Part shown: piece by piece, positions 54,963 through 64,000 of the stretch
Layout: every line of letters begins with the position of its first letter
How positions within the stretch are numbered: position 1 is the stretch's first letter
DNA from: an uncultured Clostridia bacterium
Lineage (GTDB): Bacteria > Bacillota > Clostridia > TANB77 > CAG-508
DNA: 64,000 bases
Direction of reading: 5' to 3'
NCBI GenBank assembly: GCA_934157205.1
Contig: CAKPHJ010000002.1
Coordinates: 21,623-85,622 of the forward strand
Program-made: the position numbers and the translations under genes
Notes under the pieces: generated by a model
Database searches by the model: none
The model's input: the letters and a program-made list of their open reading frames with translations, nothing else
What the model was told of the DNA's origin: nothing

Positions 54963-55055
54963 AAAATCATTCCTTTCCAATCTTAAATCTTAATTTTTTA
55001 AACACTTTAGTTAATTTTATGAATATATATTTTTAAAAAGAACAAATTAGAACGC

Positions 55056-55081
55056 AAAAAAGAGCTTCTCAGCTCTTTTTT
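55056..55081 (-). terminator. Terminator of the giant surface-protein gene
   Basis: AAAAAAGAGCT (55056-55066), four-base loop, AGCTCTTTTTT (55071-55081). The stem begins inside the stop codon of the giant gene. Confidence 0.85.
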
Positions 55082-58000
55082 AGTCTATATTAAGTTCTTC
55101 CCCAGAGTTTATATTTCCAGATTTATCTATAACTGTACCATCTTGTATTTTTACTGTAATTCTACCACTCCAATTTGTATATTCTCTGTCATAATCTATT
55201 TGAGTTCTAGGGTCTTTAAAGTTAGATAATACTAATGTGTATTTTTCACCATATTGAACTTGTTCATTATTTCTTATTTCATATAAAGGTTCTTTTGTTA
55301 ATGTTTTTCCAACAGTATTTGTTTCTTCTCCATCTATGTAAACTTTTATTTTTTCTTCTGTAATATTTTCAGAATCAAAATACTTGTCTACTGCTCTAAA
55401 TACTAATGTAGCTGTTTTATTTTCTTGTGATTTTGAAGATTCTATTTTATAAATTCTAGGTTTTATAAAATCTACTGTGCCCATATCTAATGTTGTTTTC
55501 TTATTTGTATTTGTATAATTATCTAATAATGTTCCTGAATCTATAACAAGTTTTACATTACCACTATAATCTAAATAATTTCTTCCAGATATTATATCAT
55601 TTTGTTCGAATCCTGTTATTTCTAAATTATAGTTTATTCCATATTTTATTCCATTGTTTGTTATTTCTGTACCATTTCCAAGTTTTTTATTTACTTTACT
55701 TGTTACATCTTCTCCATCTACAAAAACTTTTATTTTATCTGTTGTTAAACTTCCAGATTTAAAGTATTTATCAGTTCCTTCTAAATCTACAGTTAATTTT
55801 TTATTAGATTTTAGTATGTTTTTAGCGTTCCAAACAGGATCAACAACATCTACTACTTGTTCTGTTTTATTATTTCCTGTTGGTTCATCTACTCCTACTG
55901 TTATAGTTTTAGCAACATTTCCATTTCCAGCTTTATCTAAAACAATATCAGAATTTAGTGCTACTGTTACATAACCAGAATAATCTGTTCCTTTTCCTTG
56001 ATCTAAGTTGCTTACTACTAATGTGTATTTTACTCCATTTTGAATATCTTCTTTAGTTAAACTTCTTTCTGCTTTTGTCCAATCTGGTTGAACTCCATCA
56101 ATTTTTATTGTCATTTTTGACCAATTTATAGTGCTTCCTTGTATTAATGATTGACTTTCATAATGAGTATCTGTTACTGTCCAAATTATAGTAACTTGTT
56201 TCTTTTCATGATCAATTACTGTATTTGCATATTTGTAGGTGATTTGAGGTGGGGTATTATCAAATACATATGTTCCATATCTTCTACAATTTATATTGTT
56301 TAAATTAACAGTTGTAGAATTGCTTGATTCATTTAAAACTGTATCTTTAATTTCTTTTACAAATAAGTAATATGTTCCTGTTAAGCCTGACCCTAGGTTA
56401 AATGCTGTTCCACTTGTGTAATTTTTCCAACTTCCTCCTACTAAACTTGTAGAACTTGTAGATAAATAATATTGATAACTATTTGTAGTTAGAAGTCCTG
56501 CTGGTCCAACATCTGCTACTGTAATTGTTACATTTTTATTTTTACATACTGTAACATTTTCTGGTGATACTGTTATTGTTGGTGCACTATTATCAAATAT
56601 ATATGCTCCATATCTATGCCATTTTTCATTATTTATTGTTACAATAGTTCCTCCTGTAGTACTTGCATTTCCTAATGTATCTTGAACTTGTTTTACAAAT
56701 AAGTAATATGTTCCTGTTAAGTTTGAACCTATATTAAATGATGTTCCACTTGTATAATTTACTTCACTTCCACCTGTTAAACTTGTACTACTTGTAGATA
56801 AATAATATTGATATTTATTGCTATTTGAAAGTCCTGCTGTTCCTACTTCTGCTACTGTTATTTTTATATCTTTATTTTTACATACTAATGTACTTTCTGG
56901 TGATACTGTTATTGTTGGTTCACTATTATCAAATTCATATGGTCCATATCTATGCCATTTTGCATTGTTTATTGTTACAACTGTTCCATCTTGTATACTA
57001 TTATTTCCTACATTATCTTGAATTTGTTTTACAAATAAATAATATGTTCCGGTTAGGCCTGAACCTATATTAAATGCTGTTCCACTTGTGTAGTTTACTT
57101 CACTTCCACCAGTTAAACTTGTACTACTTGTAGATAAATAATATTTATAAGTATTTGAACTAGATAATCCTGTTCCAATATCATTTGTAATTATTGTTAC
57201 ATTTGTATTTTTGCATACTGTTGTTGATTCTGGTGATACTGTTATTGTTGGTTCAATAAAGTCTATAGTTTGTACATTTAAGTCTGTTTGTTTATTTTTA
57301 TTTCCTGTTGTATCTGTTAAAGTATTTGCCGCAACTCTTACAAAACCTTCACCAGTAATGCTTCCTACATTTGTTATTGTAACTTGATATGTTATTGTTT
57401 CTGTTCCTTTTGTTGGTGTTCCAATTGTAAATTTAGCATTAGTTTGTTTTGTATTATTTACATATAAACTTAAACTTGATGTAGTAAGTGAACTTACATT
57501 TGAATTTGATGTTGCATTTAAATATTTATCACTTCCTACAATTTTAAATGATATAGATTTGTTATTTAAATCTTTTGAAACTTCTGCAATTTGCCATATA
57601 GGACTTACAACATCTATTGGTATTTCTTCACCCGTGTCATAAGTAATAGTCATAGTTTTACTTGCATTTACATTTCCAGCTATATCTTCTGCAAATCCCT
57701 TTGGGAATATAAGTGATAATGTTCCACTATATAAATATCCATCTCCTTCGTCAAATCCTGACAATGTTAATGTATATTGTTTTCCATTTTCTATGCTTAC
57801 TGCATCTGATAAGCTCTTTTTAATATGTGTTTCTGAACTTGAATATCCTGCTATTTTAAAGTCTATTTTATCTACTGTTAAATTAGAAACTTTAAAATGC
57901 TCATCTGTTACAGTAAATGTAACTGCAACTGTTTTATCTGTTACATTTATATTTGGGTTGTTTGTTTTTACATATTTATAATTTATTTCTGGTGCTTTAT

Positions 58001-61000
58001 TATCAAAAACATATGGTCCAAATCTTTGGTATTCTGTTCCATTTATAGTAACTGTTGTACCATTCGAGTTTGAAGTATTTCCAGCTTTGTCTTTTACTTC
58101 TTTTATAAATAAATAATATGTTCCATTTAGTCCTGTACCAAGTGTTACATTTTCACCTGTAGATGTATAGTTAGTCCAATCTGTTGAACTTAATAATGTG
58201 TCTGATGTAGACAAAACATATTGATAAGAATTTACAGTGCTATCTAATCCTGACTCATTATCTTCTGCTTTTATATTTGCAATTAATGTTTTATAAGAAG
58301 TTGTTGTTGGATTTGCTGTAACTATTATTTTTGGTAATGTTTTATCTTTATAAATTTTGCCACTACTTGCTGCCAAGTTTTCATTTCCACGTAAATCAGT
58401 ACATACACCTGCATTTAGTGTTAAATATTGATCACCATCTTTACTATGTGTGACTTCTAATGTATAAACACTTGCACTTTTTTTAGTAAATGTACCAGCT
58501 ATACCATTTGTTACTATTATGTCTGTTTTTTCGAAATCTTTAACATCCTCACTAAATGTAAATGTATACGTTATTATATCCACATTTGTTGGTGTTTTAC
58601 TTGGATTTGCTGTTATTGTACATTTTGGTGGTGTATTATCAAAAGCAAATGTACCATATGCTGCTTTTGAAACTGTATTTGTTGCATTATCTTTTAAGTT
58701 TGTTACTTTTACATGTAAATACCATGTTCCATCTATTGTATCTTTTGTAATAGTTGTTGTACCACTTTCTGCATTATTAGATATAGTTATTTGTGCTGTT
58801 CCAGAATTGTCTCCTGTATAACTTGAAGGTTCTTCAGTTGATTGTGTCCATTTATAATTTATTGTATATATTCCATTTACCAAATTACTTCCACCTGTGT
58901 CAGAAATTTTTACTGTTGCAGTATGCTTTCTTGAAAGTTCTAAATTACTTGATACTTCTATTGTTGGAACTTCTTTGTCTAACTTCATTGTTAAAGTTGT
59001 TGCTGTAGAATAATTTCCTACTTTATCCTTTGTGTATAAGTATCTAGTTGTGCCTGCTGTTGTTGCTGTTATTGTTAAATTATTACTCTGTAAATCTGTT
59101 TTTGTTTCTGTTTGTGATGTTGAATATGCATATCCTCCAACACCTATACCATTTGCATTATCAGTACCAGATAAACTTATATATGTGCTTTCAGTATTTG
59201 TCCAAATTGTTTTGCTTTGTCCTGATGAAACTGTTCCTAATTGTGTTCCAAAATTATTTGTTTTGTTTACTGTTAAGTTTGGAGCATTTGGAGCTGTTTT
59301 ATCATATCTGTATGGTCCAAATCTTTGATAATTTGTTGAATTTATAGTAGTTGTTGTACCTTCAGTTGTTGAAATATTTCCTGCATTATCTTTTACTTGT
59401 TTTACAAATAAATAGTAATCATAGCCTTCTTCAGCAACTGTTATTGTTGTTCCAGTTGTTGTATAGTTTTTCCATGTACCTCCACTTAAACTTGTAGAAC
59501 TTGTAGATAAATAATATTGATAGCTATTTGAACTTGAAAGTCCTGAACCACCAGTATCACTTGTTTTTAATACTATACTTATAGATGCATTAGATGATTT
59601 GCTTGCAACATCTACATTAATAACTGGTTTTACTGTTTCATAATATGTGTTTACAGAACTAGAACATTGTGTATTTCCTACAGCATCTTTTACCCAAAAA
59701 TACCATATATTAGATTCACTTACAGTTTGTGTTTTAGTAATTGTTTGTGTTGTAGGTGTTATTTCTGTCCATCCACTAGTTGGTTCTGTATTTGAATTTG
59801 TAAATTTAAAATATTTTATACCACTTGTTGTATCTATACCACTACCTGTTAATGTAATTGTGCCATTTGTCCAACCACTTGGATTAGCAGATATAGTTAC
59901 ATTTGTTGGTTTTGTATTATCAAAAATATATGTTCCATATCTATGATATTTTACATTATTTACTGTTGTTATAGTTCCACTTGTACTACTTGTATTGTCT
60001 AGTGTATCTTTTACCTGTTTTATGAATAAATAATATGTTCCTGTTAAAGTTGAACCAGCATTAAATGATGTTCCATTTGTATAGTTTTGCCAATTTCCTC
60101 CTGTTAAACTTGTAGAACTTGTAGATAAATAGTATTGATAACTATTTAAACTTGAAAGTCCTGCTGTTCCTACTTCTTTTACTGTAATTGTTATATTAGT
60201 ATTTTTACATACTGTAGTAGATGTTGGGCTTACTGTTATTATTGGTTCACTATTATCAAATACATATGTTCCATATCTATGATATTTTACATTACTTATT
60301 GTTGTTATTGTTCCTCCAGTACTTGTAGTATTTCCTAATGCATCTTGTGCTTGTTTTACAAATAAATAATATGTTCCTGTTAGACCTGAACCAATATTAA
60401 ATGCTGTTCCATTTGTATAGTTTTGCCAACTTCCTCCTGTTAAACTTGTAGAACTTGTAGACAAATAATATTGATAACTATTTGAACTTGAAAGTCCTGC
60501 TTCACCTACATCTTCTACAGTTATTGTTACATTTTTATTTTTGCAAACTATTGCATTTTCTGGTGAAACACTTATTGTTGGTTCACTATTGTCAAATACA
60601 TATTCTCCAAATTTGTGAGCTTTTATATTATTATCCACAGTTACTATAGTTCCAGATGTTAATGAACTATTACCAACATTATCTTTTACCTGTTTTACAT
60701 ATAAATAATATTTTCCTGTTAGTCCAGCACCAAGTGTAACTTGTGAACCACTTGTATAAGTTTTCCAAGAACCACCCACTGTATTTGTGCTACTTGTAGA
60801 TAAATAATATTGATAACTATTTGAACTAGCTAAACCTGTTCCTGTATCTTTTGCAGTTATAGTTAAATTTACACTTTTACTCGCAGAGCAAGATGTTGTA
60901 CTAACTGTTATTGTTGGCTCTACAAAATCTATAGTGCTTAAATTTAAATCTGTTTGTTTATTCTTGTTTCCTGTTATATCTGTTAAGGTATTTGCATTTA

Positions 61001-64000
61001 CTCTTACAAAACCTTCGCCATATATACTTCCTACATTTGTTATTGTTACTTGATATGTTATTGTTTCTGTTCCTTTTGTTGGTGTTCCAATTGTAAATTT
61101 AGCATTAGTTTGTTTTGTATTATTTACATATAAACTTAAACCAGCATTTGTTAATGAACTTGAACTTAAATATTTGTCTACACCTACCAATTTAAATGAT
61201 AAGCTTTTATTACCTATATTTTTAGTAATATCAGTAATTTGCCATACTGGACTTACAACATCTATTGGTACTTCTTCACCAGTGTCATATGTTACTGTTA
61301 TAGTTTTTGCAGCATTTGAATTACCGGCAACATCTTTTGCAAAGCCTGCACTAAATGTTAGTGTTAATGTTCCACTATATAATTTACCATCACCTTCATC
61401 AAATCCTGATAATGTTAATGTATATTGTTTTCCATTTGTTACTGATGTAGCTGTTGATAAACTCTTTTTTATATGTGTCGTATAATCTTGATATCCAGCT
61501 ATTGTAAATCTTATATTATCTGCAGATAAATTGCATGTACTTAAATGTTCATCTGTTACAGTAAATGTGATTGCAACTGTTTTATCTGTTACATTTATAT
61601 TCGGATTGTTTGTTTTTACATATTTATAATTTATTTCTGGTGCTTTATTATCAAAAACATATGGTCCAAATCTTTGGTATGTTGTCCCATTTATAGTAAC
61701 TGATGTACCAGCTGATGAAGATGTATTTCCTGCTTTATCTTTTACATTTTTAACAAATAAATAATATGTTCCATTTAATCCTGTACCAAGTGTTACTGTA
61801 CTTCCAGAAGCAGAATATGTACTCCAACTTGTTGAGCTTAATGATGTAGATGATGTAGATAAAACATATTGGTAAGAATTTGATGTAGCTAAATCTGAAC
61901 CACCAGTATCTTGTGCTTTTATTGTTGCACTTATTGTTTTATATGAAGAAGTTGAGGCATTTGCTAAAACTGATACTGTAGGTGCTGTTCTATCTATAAG
62001 AATATTTCCACTTTTTGCAGCTGTATTTGGGTTTAAATATAAGTCTGTACAAACATTTGCACTTATGCTAACAGATTGATTTCCATCTGCTCTATATGTA
62101 ACCACTAATGTATATTCTCTTGCACTTTTTTTGGTGAATGTACCAGCTGTACCATTTGTTATAGTTATATCTGTTTTGTCAAAATTTTGTACATCTTCAC
62201 TAAACTTAAATGTATATGTTATTGAATTTACATTTGTTGGTGTAGTACTTGGATTTGCTGTTATTGTACATGTTGGTGCAGTATTGTCAAATTTAAATGT
62301 GCCATATGTTGTTGGTGAAACCGTATTTGTTGCATTATCTTTTAAATTTGTTACTTTTACATGTAAATACCATGTTCCATCTAATGTATTGTTTGTAATA
62401 TCAGCGTTTCCACTATTTGAATTGTTTATTGTTATATTTACTGTTCCAGAATTATCTCCAGAATAGCTTGAAGGTGTACTCGTTGATTGTGACCATTTAT
62501 AACTTACTGCATATGTTCCATTTGCTAAATTGCTTCCTCCTGTGTCTTGTATTGTAACTCTTGCAGTATGAGATCTTGCTATTGTTGTATCACTTGTTAT
62601 AGATACTGTTGGATTTGTTTTATCTAGTTTTGCTGTTAAAGTTGTATAAGATGAATAATTTGCTACTTTATCTTTTGAAAAGAAATATCTTGTTGTTCCA
62701 GCTGTTGTTGCTGTTACTGTTGTATTATTTCCAGTAATTGCTGTTTTACTTCCTGTGGTATAACTAGAATATGCATATCCATCAATTCCTATACCATTTG
62801 AATTATCTGTTGCAGATAATTCAACATATGTTGTTTCTGTGTTTGTCCATATTGTACTACTATTTCCAGATGATACTGTTCCTAATTGTGTTCCGTATGA
62901 ATTTGATTTTTTTACTGTTAATGTTGGTGCATTTGGTGGTGTTTTATCATATCTGTATGGTCCAAAACGATGGTACTTTGTATAAGATACTGTTATTATA
63001 TCTCCATATGTGTCTGATATATTTCCTGCATTATCTTTTACTTGTTTTACAAATAAGTAGTAATCACTTCCTTCTGATATTGTTATTGTAGAGCCTGATG
63101 CTGTATATGTTGTCCAACTTCCTCCTGTTAAACTTGTAGAGCTTTTAGATAAATAATATTGATATGAATTGCCACTACTTAAATTAGATCCACCAGAGTC
63201 TGTTGCCTTTAAAACTATATTTATAGAAGAGCTTGATGTTGCACTTGTAACACTTGCACTAACTATTGGTTTTGTAGTTTCATATGATGTTGTTAAACTA
63301 CTTGAACAAGCTGTATTTCCAACTGCATCTTTTACCCAAAAATACCATGTACTTGATGATGAAACTGTTTTAGTTTTTGTTACTGTTGATGTTGAAGCAG
63401 GATTTACATCACTCCAGCCAGATGTTGGTGTTGTACTTGAATTTGTAAATTGATAATATCTTATACCACTACCGCTGTCTATTGCACTACCTGTTAATGT
63501 AATTATAGAATTTGTCCAGCCACTAGGACTTGCCGTTAATTTTACATTTGTTGGTGCTGTTCTATCTATAAGAATGTTTCCACTTTTTGCAGCTATATTT
63601 CCATTTGAATTTAAGTCTGTACAAACTCCTGCACTTATACTAACAGATTGATTTCCATCTGCTCTATATGTAACCACTAATGTATATTCACTTGCACTTC
63701 TTTTATTAAATGTACTAGCTATACCATTTGTTATAGTTATATCTGCTTTGTCAAAATTTTGTACATCTTCACTAAATTTAAATGTATATGTTATTGAATT
63801 TGCATTTGTTGGTGTTGTGCTTGGATTTGCTGTTATTGTACATGTTGGTGCAGTATTATCAAATTTAAATGTTCCATATGCTGTCGGTGAAACCGTATTT
63901 GATGCATTATCTTTTAAATTTGTAACTTTTACATGTAAATACCATGTTCCATCTAATTTATTATTTGTTATAGTTGCTCTTCCACTACTTGCATTATTTG
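55080..64000 (-). CDS. Giant Ig-like repeat surface protein (5' end outside window)
   Basis: At least 2,970 residues in one frame, open to the right edge. It is built of 80-110 residue beta-sandwich modules separated by FDNxxPxIT-type boundaries. Module types include one with GLSSSNSYQYYLSTSSTSL and GTYYLFVKQVKD (about a dozen copies), one with YTFKFSEDVQNFDKTDI (BIG-type) and one with VTFTVTDEH. A block of about 1,216 residues occurs twice (for example FGPYRYDK at about 62.95 and 59.3 kb). The composition is Ser/Thr/Asn-rich with almost no cysteine. No LPXTG or SLH anchor is seen at the C-terminus (SGEELNID), so attachment must be N-terminal or by other means. Likely adhesin or stalk. Confidence 0.8.
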   Translation of the reverse strand, partial: NNASSGRATITNNKLDGTWYLHVKVTNLKDNASNTVSPTAYGTFKFDNTAPTCTITANPSTTPTNANSITYTFKFSEDVQNFDKADITITNGIASTFNKRSASEYTLVVTYRADGNQSVSISAGVCTDLNSNGNIAAKSGNILIDRTAPTNVKLTASPSGWTNSIITLTGSAIDSGSGIRYYQFTNSSTTPTSGWSDVNPASTSTVTKTKTVSSSSTWYFWVKDAVGNTACSSSLTTSYETTKPIVSASVTSATSSSSINIVLKATDSGGSNLSSGNSYQYYLSKSSTSLTGGSWTTYTASGSTITISEGSDYYLFVKQVKDNAGNISDTYGDIITVSYTKYHRFGPYRYDKTPPNAPTLTVKKSNSYGTQLGTVSSGNSSTIWTNTETTYVELSATDNSNGIGIDGYAYSSYTTGSKTAITGNNTTVTATTAGTTRYFFSKDKVANYSSYTTLTAKLDKTNPTVSITSDTTIARSHTARVTIQDTGGSNLANGTYAVSYKWSQSTSTPSSYSGDNSGTVNITINNSNSGNADITNNTLDGTWYLHVKVTNLKDNATNTVSPTTYGTFKFDNTAPTCTITANPSTTPTNVNSITYTFKFSEDVQNFDKTDITITNGTAGTFTKKSAREYTLVVTYRADGNQSVSISANVCTDLYLNPNTAAKSGNILIDRTAPTVSVLANASTSSYKTISATIKAQDTGGSDLATSNSYQYVLSTSSTSLSSTSWSTYSASGSTVTLGTGLNGTYYLFVKNVKDKAGNTSSSAGTSVTINGTTYQRFGPYVFDNKAPEINYKYVKTNNPNINVTDKTVAITFTVTDEHLSTCNLSADNIRFTIAGYQDYTTHIKKSLSTATSVTNGKQYTLTLSGFDEGDGKLYSGTLTLTFSAGFAKDVAGNSNAAKTITVTYDTGEEVPIDVVSPVWQITDITKNIGNKSLSFKLVGVDKYLSSSSLTNAGLSLYVNNTKQTNAKFTIGTPTKGTETITYQVTITNVGSIYGEGFVRVNANTLTDITGNKNKQTDLNLSTIDFVEPTITVSTTSCSASKSVNLTITAKDTGTGLASSNSYQYYLSTSSTNTVGGSWKTYTSGSQVTLGAGLTGKYYLYVKQVKDNVGNSSLTSGTIVTVDNNIKAHKFGEYVFDNSEPTISVSPENAIVCKNKNVTITVEDVGEAGLSSSNSYQYYLSTSSTSLTGGSWQNYTNGTAFNIGSGLTGTYYLFVKQAQDALGNTTSTGGTITTISNVKYHRYGTYVFDNSEPIITVSPTSTTVCKNTNITITVKEVGTAGLSSLNSYQYYLSTSSTSLTGGNWQNYTNGTSFNAGSTLTGTYYLFIKQVKDTLDNTSSTSGTITTVNNVKYHRYGTYIFDNTKPTNVTISANPSGWTNGTITLTGSGIDTTSGIKYFKFTNSNTEPTSGWTEITPTTQTITKTQTVSESNIWYFWVKDAVGNTQCSSSVNTYYETVKPVINVDVASKSSNASISIVLKTSDTGGSGLSSSNSYQYYLSTSSTSLSGGTWKNYTTTGTTITVAEEGYDYYLFVKQVKDNAGNISTTEGTTTTINSTNYQRFGPYRYDKTAPNAPNLTVNKTNNFGTQLGTVSSGQSKTIWTNTESTYISLSGTDNANGIGVGGYAYSTSQTETKTDLQSNNLTITATTAGTTRYLYTKDKVGNYSTATTLTMKLDKEVPTIEVSSNLELSRKHTATVKISDTGGSNLVNGIYTINYKWTQSTEEPSSYTGDNSGTAQITISNNAESGTTTITKDTIDGTWYLHVKVTNLKDNATNTVSKAAYGTFAFDNTPPKCTITANPSKTPTNVDIITYTFTFSEDVKDFEKTDIIVTNGIAGTFTKKSASVYTLEVTHSKDGDQYLTLNAGVCTDLRGNENLAASSGKIYKDKTLPKIIVTANPTTTSYKTLIANIKAEDNESGLDSTVNSYQYVLSTSDTLLSSTDWTNYTSTGENVTLGTGLNGTYYLFIKEVKDKAGNTSNSNGTTVTINGTEYQRFGPYVFDNKAPEINYKYVKTNNPNINVTDKTVAVTFTVTDEHFKVSNLTVDKIDFKIAGYSSSETHIKKSLSDAVSIENGKQYTLTLSGFDEGDGYLYSGTLSLIFPKGFAEDIAGNVNASKTMTITYDTGEEIPIDVVSPIWQIAEVSKDLNNKSISFKIVGSDKYLNATSNSNVSSLTTSSLSLYVNNTKQTNAKFTIGTPTKGTETITYQVTITNVGSITGEGFVRVAANTLTDTTGNKNKQTDLNVQTIDFIEPTITVSPESTTVCKNTNVTIITNDIGTGLSSSNTYKYYLSTSSTSLTGGSEVNYTSGTAFNIGSGLTGTYYLFVKQIQDNVGNNSIQDGTVVTINNAKWHRYGPYEFDNSEPTITVSPESTLVCKNKDIKITVAEVGTAGLSNSNKYQYYLSTSSTSLTGGSEVNYTSGTSFNIGSNLTGTYYLFVKQVQDTLGNASTTGGTIVTINNEKWHRYGAYIFDNSAPTITVSPENVTVCKNKNVTITVADVGPAGLLTTNSYQYYLSTSSTSLVGGSWKNYTSGTAFNLGSGLTGTYYLFVKEIKDTVLNESSNSTTVNLNNINCRRYGTYVFDNTPPQITYKYANTVIDHEKKQVTIIWTVTDTHYESQSLIQGSTINWSKMTIKIDGVQPDWTKAERSLTKEDIQNGVKYTLVVSNLDQGKGTDYSGYVTVALNSDIVLDKAGNGNVAKTITVGVDEPTGNNKTEQVVDVVDPVWNAKNILKSNKKLTVDLEGTDKYFKSGSLTTDKIKVFVDGEDVTSKVNKKLGNGTEITNNGIKYGINYNLEITGFEQNDIISGRNYLDYSGNVKLVIDSGTLLDNYTNTNKKTTLDMGTVDFIKPRIYKIESSKSQENKTATLVFRAVDKYFDSENITEEKIKVYIDGEETNTVGKTLTKEPLYEIRNNEQVQYGEKYTLVLSNFKDPRTQIDYDREYTNWSGRITVKIQDGTVIDKSGNINSGEELNID

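Noticed and set aside
56818..59347. Plus-strand ORFs inside the giant gene
   Set aside because: They are shadows of the repetitive minus-strand gene, with Leu/Val-rich translations and no ribosome binding sites.
1..64000. CRISPR arrays, tRNA or rRNA genes, IS elements
   Set aside because: I looked for regularly spaced repeats, T-loop motifs and transposase motifs and saw none.

Overview
The window is a very AT-rich, gene-dense stretch of a low-GC, Gram-positive-type chromosome. The gene content points to an anaerobic, spore-forming member of the Clostridia, probably an uncultured gut lineage: pgk-tpiA-gpmI, sepF-divIVA, yqfC-yqfD, pdaA-type deacetylase, DUF4364, DUF3048 and YlbF genes, L-lactate dehydrogenase, and glycogen-type GH15 and GT35 enzymes. 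Almost all genes lie on the minus strand. There are no rRNA or tRNA genes and no transposase or integrase that I can recognise.

Layout. 1-5.3 kb: nucleotide hydrolase (partial), NifU-like scaffold, YezG-type immunity protein and the lower-glycolysis operon. 5.4-13.7 kb: a structured repeat/RNA element, a pilin-like protein, a GH15 enzyme, a beta-CASP nuclease, an unknown coiled-coil protein and ftsK/spoIIIE. 13.8-22.9 kb: rsmD, divIVA, sepF, an HlyD-like protein, miaA, mutL, secF and secD. 23.3-26.8 kb: a TasA/camelysin-like surface cluster facing a divergent exported Ig-like protein across a palindromic intergenic region. 26.8-30.2 kb: housekeeping genes and a DUF3592/DUF2207-like membrane protein. 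30.2-36.3 kb: an accessory island of small orphan genes, partly GC-richer, with decayed remnants. 36.4-42.1 kb: an unknown protein, a nuclease, an M14 peptidase, glycogen phosphorylase and the second copy of the structured element. 42.1-48 kb: rseP-cdsA-uppS-ispA-frr-pyrH and ldh. 48-55 kb: DUF4364, metalloprotease, ylbF, DUF3048, ybeY and sporulation genes. 55-64 kb: the 3' part of a giant repetitive surface protein.

The main discovery is a recurrent +1 translational frameshift at CGG. Six otherwise normal genes (ftsK, a TasA-cluster gene, a DUF3592/DUF2207-like gene, a small unknown gene, an M14 peptidase and rseP) are each split into two ORFs by exactly one extra C. In every case the C precedes a GGN glycine codon, so that an in-frame CGG triplet stands at the break. 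Skipping that C restores full-length family-typical proteins, including the HExxH motif of RseP and the catalytic glutamate of the M14 enzyme. None of the downstream halves has its own ribosome binding site. Reading by eye, I found no other in-frame CGG in the native genes; every other CGG straddles a codon boundary. In contrast, three GC-richer island genes use CGG six times as an ordinary sense codon. The simplest model is that CGG is unassigned in this organism and works as a +1 shift site (CGGN read as Gly). A systematic sequencing error is the main alternative.
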